A stretch of DNA of 11,277 nucleotides from Bacillota bacterium (GTDB lineage Bacteria > Bacillota > Clostridia > Lachnospirales > Lachnospiraceae), in the NCBI GenBank assembly GCA_023425485.1, contig JAFACO010000272.1:1-11277 (forward strand), written 5' to 3'. Positions 5,961-11,277 of this stretch are shown here, piece by piece. The notes under the pieces are model-generated. The model worked only from the letters and a program-made list of their open reading frames with translations. It was not told where the DNA came from and did no database searches. How positions within the stretch are numbered: the first letter of the stretch is position 1; every line of letters begins with the position of its first letter. The translations under genes were made by a program, and so were the position numbers.

Positions 5961-8414
5961 CTAGCCCAACAACTTTCGAATTCCTTTAAAGTAATGCCCA
6001 TTTAACATCTCCAAAATACCTTCCATTACATTTTCAGGAAGTCCGCCTTCTCCGTTTGCAACCATTGCAAAAAAAGGCATCTCCTTTATAGTAGCGGATA
6101 TCATTCCTTCCTGCTCTTTTTCCACTTTTGCTGCTTTTCTAGCCATTCTATCTGCATACATAAGTATAACTTTACCTATTAACGTATGATTAACATCTTC
6201 CAAGGTGTTCTCTGGGCCGTAGGGACGTTTTGCCTTCTGGCTGTCCACCGGAAGAGCACTTCCATATAGTGCCTCAAACTCTCTTTTATCAACTTCAAAT
6301 ATCTTATTTGATAATTGATAGTAGCTGGGTGCACTTATAGTATAGTTTGGCTGCGGCATAATTGGACTTATGATATGAATACTTTCCTTCAACGAGTAAT
6401 CCTTTAATGAAGGACCAACCATAATTTGATAAACCCCACTTTCACAATACCAATCCTTTGTAATTGTATTATAGTAACTAAAAGTACTGGTATCAAGGGT
6501 CATAGTTATTTCTTTTGTTTCACCTGGCATTAACTCAATTTTAATGAATTCCCGTAATTCCTTTTTCGGTAAGATTACAACCTCACTTTCATGTGCTACA
6601 AAGATGAACGCCGTCTCCTTTGCTGTTCTATTACTGTTATTGGTGATATGAAATGAAATTGAAAATGACTCTCCAAAATTACACGTTTTTCGTTCTAAGT
6701 TTAAATTAGAATAAGTAAAGTTTGCATAAGAAAGACCATGTCCAAATGGGAACAACACCGATTTCTGTGCTTTTTCGTAATAGCGATATCCCACGAAAAT
6801 GCTCTCCCGATATTCTGTGGTAAGTCTTCCACCCGGATAATAATTATAACAAGGTATATCCTCCAACTTTCTTGGCCAAGTCTCCGCTAACTTACCACAG
6901 GGCACTTTAGACCCAAGTAACAAATTAACGATTGCTCTGCCAACTCCTTCGCCTCCAAGATAGGCTAAAAGTATAGATTTCACTTTATCAATCCAGGGAA
7001 GTACAACGGGTGCTCCTCCAATTAAAATGACTACAATATTAGAATTATACTCACTTACCGCTTCAATTAACTTATTCTGCACCTCTGGAAGCTCTAAACT
7101 CCTACGGTCAAACCCTTCAGATTCATACCCTTCGGGTAAACCTGCAAAAAGGTATACAATATCTTTATCTTTTGCTGTCTCACAAGCCTCTCTGATTAAT
7201 CTTGCTTCCTCTGCTTTATTTCCTTTTGCATCTAAGGTATACCCTTTGGCATAGGTAACATTAACCCCAAGTTCTACTAATACATCCCAGGCGTTTTCAA
7301 TTATAATTGGATTAATCTTGGAACTTCCTGCTCCCTGATATCTAGGTGTCTTTGCAAATGCTCCAATGACTGCTGCTTTCTGCTGTAGGTTTCCAGGTAG
7401 AAGCATTCCATCATTTTTCAATAAAACCGCTGATTCCTCCAGCGCTTTTACAGCCAGCTGGTGATGGTTCTCTTTGTCATATTGGAATCCCTGTCTTTTG
7501 TTTTTCATTCCTTTTAAGATTAACTCACAGGCATTTATAGCTGCTTTATCCAGCTTTGCTTCGGATAAATACTGATTCTTTACAGCTGATATTAGTTTTT
7601 TATCATTGTAACCATTGTTACCTGGCATTTCAATGTCTAGACCTGCATTAATTCCCATTACTCTGTCATGTACTGCTCCCCAATCAGAGATTACAGCCTT
7701 GTCAAATCCCCATTCCTTTCTAAGAATATCTGTTAAAACGTATTGATTTTCACTGCAGTATTCTCCATTCAGACGATTATAGGAACACATAACAGTATCC
7801 GGTTTTCCTTTTTTGACTGCAATCTCAAAGGCCTTTAGATAGGTTTCTCTTAAAGCTCTTTCATCTACAACTGCATTAATCGTCAATCTACGCTTTTCTT
7901 GATTATTTACCGCAAAATGCTTTAATGAAGTACTGGTTCCTGTGCTTTGTATTCCCTGAATCATACTGGCAGCAAGTTCACCAGAAAGAAAAGGATCTTC
8001 GCTGAAATACTCAAAATTGCGTCCGCATAACGGACTTCTCTTTTGATTCACTCCCGGACCTAAAATTACGGAAACCTGTTCTTGAACACAAGCCTCTCCC
8101 ATGGCTTTACCAACATCATACACTAATTCTCGATCAAAGCTACAAGCTAGCGCACTCGCTGTTGGATAACAGACCGCAGGAACACTGGCTCCAATTCCAA
8201 GATTATCAGTTGCATTCACCTGCTTTCTTAAACCATGCGGGCCATCAGACATCATAATAGCATCTATCCCCAAACGCTCAATGGGTTTCGTATGCCAACA
8301 GTCTCGTCCAGAACACAAACCTGCTTTTTCCTCTAATGTCATTTGTGCAACTAATTCTCGTGCTTTATCTTTCCATACATTATTATTTTCCATATAAATA
8401 CCCATCACTTTCAT
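5961..8414 (-). CDS. Cytoplasmic GH3 family beta-glycosidase (probable beta-glucosidase)
   Basis: This 817-residue family 3 glycoside hydrolase releases the non-reducing-end sugar from small beta-linked glycosides with retention of configuration. The N-terminal barrel carries MSDGPHGLRKQ (about 55-65), whose Asp57 would hold the sugar in subsite -1, KHFAVNN (165-171) and VISDWGAVHDR, whose Asp244 is the expected nucleophile. The second alpha/beta domain carries YESEGFDRRSLELP (430-443), with Glu431/Glu433 the acid/base candidates. FPFGHGLSY (555-563) leads into a fibronectin-III-like domain (about 575-670), and a further ~125 residues end in LNGHYFKGIRKLL. No PA14 insert is seen. The absence of a signal peptide indicates a cytoplasmic enzyme, consistent with its partner transporter 3 bases upstream. 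The overall plan recalls Clostridium thermocellum BglB. The exact start is uncertain: ATGs at 8414, 8405 and 8393 are all in frame and none has a strong ribosome binding site. Beta-xylosidase or mixed specificity cannot be excluded. Confidence 0.95.
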   Translation of the reverse strand: MKVMGIYMENNNVWKDKARELVAQMTLEEKAGLCSGRDCWHTKPIERLGIDAIMMSDGPHGLRKQVNATDNLGIGASVPAVCYPTASALACSFDRELVYDVGKAMGEACVQEQVSVILGPGVNQKRSPLCGRNFEYFSEDPFLSGELAASMIQGIQSTGTSTSLKHFAVNNQEKRRLTINAVVDERALRETYLKAFEIAVKKGKPDTVMCSYNRLNGEYCSENQYVLTDILRKEWGFDKAVISDWGAVHDRVMGINAGLDIEMPGNNGYNDKKLISAVKNQYLSEAKLDKAAINACELILKGMKNKRQGFQYDKENHHQLAVKALEESAVLLKNDGMLLPGNLQQKAAVIGAFAKTPRYQGAGSSKINPIIIENAWDVLVELGVNVTYAKGYTLDAKGNKAEEARLIREACETAKDKDIVYLFAGLPEGYESEGFDRRSLELPEVQNKLIEAVSEYNSNIVVILIGGAPVVLPWIDKVKSILLAYLGGEGVGRAIVNLLLGSKVPCGKLAETWPRKLEDIPCYNYYPGGRLTTEYRESIFVGYRYYEKAQKSVLFPFGHGLSYANFTYSNLNLERKTCNFGESFSISFHITNNSNRTAKETAFIFVAHESEVVILPKKELREFIKIELMPGETKEITMTLDTSTFSYYNTITKDWYCESGVYQIMVGPSLKDYSLKESIHIISPIMPQPNYTISAPSYYQLSNKIFEVDKREFEALYGSALPVDSQKAKRPYGPENTLEDVNHTLIGKVILMYADRMARKAAKVEKEQEGMISATIKEMPFFAMVANGEGGLPENVMEGILEMLNGHYFKGIRKLLG

Positions 8415-8417
8415 ACC

Positions 8418-9785
8418 TTACTCTGTTTTTGTAATTGATTTCTTTATATGTTCAAAGCTCTCTTTGCCAATGGCTAATTTACGTATAAATAATACTGATA
8501 ACACGAGACATAATGCTGGCATACCACTCATCAGCAATCGAATTCCCAATATCGTACTCTCTGTCTGTACTGCTACTGTATTACCTACACTTTCCACATA
8601 TCCAAACCATCCCATTGCTGCAGTAACAATTGCAACAATGATTGCCGAACTTATTTTATATAAAAGCATTGTGGAACCGTAGATGATACCCTCTCTTCTT
8701 ACTCCATTCTTTAATTCATCTACCTCAACTACATCTGGAAGGATTGAAAATACCAAAACCTGTGATGCTGATATGCCAATACCGATGAGAACTGTGACTG
8801 CTGCAGTAAATACAATGCTTTCTGCATGAATAAACATACAGGAAACTAACGGTATTAAAAAATAGATAGCAGATATTGTATATGTTTTTTGCTTTCCTAT
8901 TTTATTACTGATACCAACCCACAAAGGTGTTACAATTACCGCCGCCACAAGTGGAATCGCCATAAAAATATAACTCAAATCATCCGAAATCTTAAGTACA
9001 TGCTTCATAAAATAAATGTAAAGTGCCATGATAATATCAAAGGACACCATATTAAATATGAAAACCCCTAGCACTATCTTAAACTCTCTTAACTTAAGCA
9101 GAGATTTAAGATTTTTAATAAGGCTCTCCTGTTTCTCTACCTTCATTGGCTCCACACGCTCCTTGGTGCCACCAAAGGCGAACAAAATGCACACAACTAG
9201 AATGAGCGCTAGTACTTTACCCATAACTGGAAAGCTCTCTATGTACATACTTTTTCCTGGATATATGGCGTCAACAATAAGTGTTACTCCCATTGCAGAT
9301 AATAGTGATCCAACGAAAGAAAAAGCCATTTTATAGCCGGAAATACTCGTTCGCTCATCATAATCTTGTGACATTTCCGGTAACAGTGCATTATATGGAA
9401 TTGAAACCAGCGAATAAAGAGTATTAAACAATATACCAATTAAAGTATAATAAATAATCAAATGAGTTGTTCCTTCAAAAGGTACAATCCAAAGCAGTGC
9501 AAATCCAATTCCAAGTGGGACTGCGCCAAAAAGTAGAAATGGACGTCTTCTTCCAAACCGAGTTCTGGTTCGATCGGACCAAACTCCCATGAATAAATCA
9601 CAAACTGCATTCCAAATACGAACCACCATAAAGATATATCCCGCCCATAACGGTGATATTCCTGCAACATCCGTAAGAAAAAACACAAAGTAGAAACCTA
9701 TGGCACCATATGCCACGTTGTTACCCATATCTCCTAACCCATAGAATATCTTTTCTCTCTTTTTTATTGCTCCTTTATTGCCCAT
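8418..9785 (-). CDS. GPH-family (MFS) glycoside/pentoside/hexuronide:cation symporter
   Basis: This 455-residue membrane protein has about twelve hydrophobic segments and imports a glycoside or oligosaccharide driven by a cation gradient, in the family of MelB, XynP/YicJ and UidB. The hallmark N-terminal block is present: 'YGLGDMGNNVAYG' at 15-27, then 'RIWNAVCDLFMGVWSDRTRTRFGRRRP' at about 56-82, the helix 2 and loop 2-3 signature. In MelB the matching helix carries two cation-binding Asp residues four apart; by eye the first is Asn59 here and the second Asp63 is kept. The start at 9785 follows GGAGAGG, while the in-frame ATG at 9869 has no ribosome binding site and would add a 28-residue non-family tail. 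The gene is first in the operon and its stop lies 3 bases before the GH3 start, so substrate and enzyme are probably matched. Sugar specificity cannot be read from the sequence; a beta-glucoside or xyloside is the guess from the neighbour. Confidence 0.92.
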   Translation of the reverse strand: MGNKGAIKKREKIFYGLGDMGNNVAYGAIGFYFVFFLTDVAGISPLWAGYIFMVVRIWNAVCDLFMGVWSDRTRTRFGRRRPFLLFGAVPLGIGFALLWIVPFEGTTHLIIYYTLIGILFNTLYSLVSIPYNALLPEMSQDYDERTSISGYKMAFSFVGSLLSAMGVTLIVDAIYPGKSMYIESFPVMGKVLALILVVCILFAFGGTKERVEPMKVEKQESLIKNLKSLLKLREFKIVLGVFIFNMVSFDIIMALYIYFMKHVLKISDDLSYIFMAIPLVAAVIVTPLWVGISNKIGKQKTYTISAIYFLIPLVSCMFIHAESIVFTAAVTVLIGIGISASQVLVFSILPDVVEVDELKNGVRREGIIYGSTMLLYKISSAIIVAIVTAAMGWFGYVESVGNTVAVQTESTILGIRLLMSGMPALCLVLSVLFIRKLAIGKESFEHIKKSITKTE

Positions 9786-9790
9786 AAACA

Positions 9791-9797
9791 CCTCTCC
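9791..9797 (-). promoter_or_regulatory. Ribosome binding site choosing the transporter start
   Basis: GGAGAGG on the minus strand lies 5 bases before the ATG at 9785. It supports MGNKGAIKK as the N-terminus over the upstream ATG at 9869. Confidence 0.75.
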
Positions 9798-9804
9798 GTA
9801 TTTT

Positions 9805-9827
9805 GATTTATATAACTTGTATAAATC
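9805..9827. promoter_or_regulatory. Inverted repeat in the transporter leader, candidate operator
   Basis: GATTTATA (9805-9812) and TATAAATC (9820-9827) are perfect 8-bp arms around the 7-base spacer TAACTTG. The repeat sits 19 bases upstream of the transporter ATG, next to the ribosome binding site. It could be a regulator site near or below the promoter of the glycoside operon, or a weak RNA hairpin affecting translation. The arms are AT-rich, so chance is a real alternative. I found no convincing -35/-10 pair for the operon itself in 9786-9934; the best is a poor TTCATA-18-TATACA (9818-9847 on the minus strand). Confidence 0.4.
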
Positions 9828-9934
9828 TATAGTTTTGCAAGTATGAATATCCGTTGCCTTAATACTCATAGGATAACTTTAACATCAGATAATCATATAT
9901 AATATTAATATTTCGCTTTTTATATCATAATTTC

Positions 9935-9963
9935 TTGACATTTTTTATACTAATTTATATATT
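9935..9963 (+). promoter_or_regulatory. Sigma-A-type promoter of the AraC-family regulator
   Basis: TTGACA (9935-9940), a 17-base spacer and TATATT (9958-9963) match the housekeeping promoter at 11 of 12 positions. Transcription would start near 9970 and leave a leader of roughly 95 bases before the regulator ATG. That leader (about 9970-10049) contains only a weak imperfect hairpin at 10002-10022 and nothing I recognise as a riboswitch. Confidence 0.75.
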
Positions 9964-10049
9964 CATATTTAATAAATAGTAAAAATACGATGCGTGAGTA
10001 TAGGAGCAACTAACTGGTTCCTTGTTGTACATTTACTTTATAAATTACG

Positions 10050-10056
10050 AAAGGAG
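10050..10056 (+). promoter_or_regulatory. Ribosome binding site of the AraC-family regulator
   Basis: AAAGGAG, 7 bases before the ATG at 10064, is a near-ideal site and fixes the regulator start at MCLTVSEK. Confidence 0.85.
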
Positions 10057-10063
10057 CAGTACG

Positions 10064-11277
10064 ATGTGCTTAACAGTATCCGAAAAATTAATAATTGAAG
10101 AATTATATGAATACAACAGAATACCACTCTGTCTGCTGGATAAAGATCTAGAAATTATTACTTACTTTTTCTCTAGCAACTCTTCCGAATTATTAGAAGC
10201 CTTTCCTCATATTATGAAAAAGCTCTTTACTAAAGTCACAAACCCTGACTTTGAAGTATTATGTTTTGAACATGAGTTATATTATATTTTTTCCTTTGAG
10301 CGCAATAAGGAAACTTTTTATTTTGTCGGCGGTCCAATGCTTTTGTCTAGTTTCTTTCATATTATTGAAATGCGTTCTCTTTCCTTTGCAACTGAAATGA
10401 ATACAAAGATGCTAAAAAATTTAGTTGAAAATTTGCCGATAGTTTCCCTTGCTTCTTTTAGTTCGTGTTTACGGATTATGATGCTGCTATTAAAAAATGA
10501 AGCACCTAGTAATGAGAAGATTGTTAATTACAATTCTTCTTCGCTCGTTAATTCATTAGCTCATAAATTTATATATGAACTTTTTGAAAACAAAGAAGAT
10601 TCTAAAATTCACACTCCTTACAGTCAGGAACTTACCGTACTAAACTGTGTAAAAGATGGGGATGTGGCAAGGCTGGTATCTACCTATAAGGCTCTTCCAC
10701 AAACAAAATACGGTAGTATGTCTAAAAATCCGTTTAAGCAGCTCTTTTATGGGTGTATTGCAAACACTACTCTTGTAACCAGATATGCCATAGAAGGAGG
10801 ATTGGAGGAAGAGTCTGCCTTCACCCTTAGTGACATTTATATTAAGCAAATGGAAAGTTGTGTGACCTTATATGAGTTAAGCCTACTAAACGAAAAAATG
10901 GCTCTTGATTTCACGGAACGTGTATCAAAAGCCAAATCGAAACAATTAACCTATTCAAAAGCAATTTCTAACTGTATGAACTATATTGCTAAAAACATTC
11001 ATGATAAATTAACATTAGCTGCATTGGCGAAGGAAGTGAATTTAACTCCAAAATATCTATCCTTTCTCTTCCGTAAAGAGACCGGTAAGACTCTTATGTC
11101 TTATATTGAAGATAAGAAAGTGAATGAAGCGAAGACTTTATTATCCTGCTCCCGGTATACCTCTTGCCAAATAAGTGATTTATTATCCTTCAATTCACAA
11201 AGCTACTTTATCACGGTCTTTAAGAAACACGTAGGAATGACACCAAAAGAATATCGGGAACAATATTACTCTTCACC
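10064..11277 (+). CDS. AraC-family transcriptional regulator, 3' end beyond the window
   Basis: The frame is open from the ATG at 10064 to the window edge (404 codons visible). The C-terminus is an essentially complete AraC DNA-binding domain at about 300-399. The first helix-turn-helix is LTLAALAKEVNLTPKYLSFLFRKETG (316-341). The second is ISDLLSFNSQSYFITVFKKHVGMTPKEYRE (370-399), where the usual 'IA..vGF' reads IS..LSF. Only a few residues should be missing. The ~290-residue N-terminal half is not the usual cupin sugar pocket. It opens with IPLCLLDKDLEII, and a beta-rich segment with 'ELYYIFSFERNKETFYFVGG' (71-90) follows, a PAS-like sensor layout. This plan resembles the AraC regulators described beside surface-protein genes in streptococci and lactobacilli, a similarity judged from memory. 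It is divergent from the transporter-GH3 operon and so is the likely controller, probably as an activator. The effector is unknown. Confidence 0.9.
   Translation, partial: MCLTVSEKLIIEELYEYNRIPLCLLDKDLEIITYFFSSNSSELLEAFPHIMKKLFTKVTNPDFEVLCFEHELYYIFSFERNKETFYFVGGPMLLSSFFHIIEMRSLSFATEMNTKMLKNLVENLPIVSLASFSSCLRIMMLLLKNEAPSNEKIVNYNSSSLVNSLAHKFIYELFENKEDSKIHTPYSQELTVLNCVKDGDVARLVSTYKALPQTKYGSMSKNPFKQLFYGCIANTTLVTRYAIEGGLEEESAFTLSDIYIKQMESCVTLYELSLLNEKMALDFTERVSKAKSKQLTYSKAISNCMNYIAKNIHDKLTLAALAKEVNLTPKYLSFLFRKETGKTLMSYIEDKKVNEAKTLLSCSRYTSCQISDLLSFNSQSYFITVFKKHVGMTPKEYREQYYSS

Larger units (their letters stand above)
9786..10063. other. Divergent control region between the glycoside operon and the regulator
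   Basis: This 278-base AT-rich gap separates two genes that read away from each other. It contains the regulator promoter and ribosome binding site on the plus strand, and the transporter ribosome binding site and an inverted repeat on the minus strand. I looked for a carbon-catabolite (cre) site and found no acceptable match; the only CG-centred candidate, near 9915, fails at several fixed positions. No RNA gene or coding frame with a ribosome binding site is apparent. Confidence 0.7.

Noticed and set aside
5933..6001. N-terminal extension of the DUF1801-like gene to the ATG at 6001
   Set aside because: It would overlap the glycosidase gene by 41 bases and lacks a ribosome binding site, whereas the ATG at 5932 has AAAGGAG at ideal spacing and starts where the family-like sequence starts.
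9458..9688. Minus-strand frame inside the transporter gene, and the plus-strand frames at 7027-7254, 8464-8682, 8889-9071 and 9028-9336
   Set aside because: All are alternative-frame shadows of the transporter or glycosidase genes, with no independent start signal.
9786..9869. 28-residue N-terminal extension of the transporter
   Set aside because: No ribosome binding site precedes the ATG at 9869, and the added residues are not part of the GPH family; GGAGAGG supports 9785.
9908..9925. Possible CcpA (cre) site around the CG near 9915
   Set aside because: Several fixed positions of the cre consensus are wrong; only the CG and flanking A-run agree.
9990..10013. Seven-residue leader peptide frame (MREYRSN) in the regulator leader
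   Set aside because: No ribosome binding site precedes it and there is no attenuator-like hairpin with a U-tract; such micro-frames are expected by chance.
10002..10022. Hairpin AGGAGC...GGTTCCT in the regulator leader
   Set aside because: Only about six pairs including a G-U, no U-tract and no recognisable riboswitch or T-box features.
10640..10849. Minus-strand frame within the AraC-family gene
   Set aside because: It is antisense to a convincing regulator sequence and has no supporting signals.

Overview
The window is low-GC DNA with strong AAAGGAG-type ribosome binding sites, a sigma-A-like promoter, a surface protein with a sortase anchor, and a cytoplasmic GH3 glycosidase beside a GPH sugar transporter. 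Together these point to a Gram-positive Clostridia genome, most like plant-glycan-degrading Lachnospiraceae (the Lachnoclostridium phytofermentans type). That assignment is inference from gene style, not from a search.

Layout, left to right. (1) Positions 1-59 hold only the first 19 codons of a minus-strand gene. It begins two bases after the adhesin stop and is very basic, possibly a sortase. (2) Positions 62-5269 (minus) encode a ~1735-aa cell-wall-anchored adhesin. It has a signal peptide, an N-terminal Ig-like region, five adhesin modules with a recurring Lys/Asp/Asn pattern, seven Cna-B (SpaA/prealbumin-like) domains, a short Ser/Gly-rich repeat linker, an LPQAG sorting motif, a membrane helix and a basic tail. 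(3) Positions 5276-5509 are intergenic, with the adhesin promoter, a near-perfect 20-bp palindrome over its -35 and spacer, and a strong intrinsic terminator. (4) Positions 5510-9785 (minus) are a tight three-gene operon, transcribed in the order GPH-family glycoside:cation symporter, cytoplasmic GH3 beta-glycosidase, small DUF1801-like protein. (5) Positions 9786-10063 are a divergent control region with a TTGACA-17-TATATT promoter facing right and an 8-bp-arm inverted repeat just upstream of the transporter ribosome binding site. (6) Positions 10064 to the right end (plus) encode an AraC-family regulator, cut by the window edge only at its extreme C-terminus.

How they may work together: the symporter would import a small glycoside, probably a beta-linked plant oligosaccharide or aryl-glycoside, and the GH3 enzyme, which has no signal peptide, would hydrolyse it in the cytoplasm. 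The divergent AraC regulator is the obvious candidate controller. The adhesin has its own promoter behind a terminator, so it is probably a separate unit co-transcribed with the gene that runs off the left edge.

I did not find a clearly new system such as a CRISPR array, RNA gene, phage or transposon. The points most worth a second look are the chain of up to a dozen predicted isopeptide-bonded modules in the adhesin, the non-canonical LPQAG anchor with an adjoining basic-start gene, and the two operator-like palindromes. All start-site choices rest on ribosome-binding-site inspection by eye.
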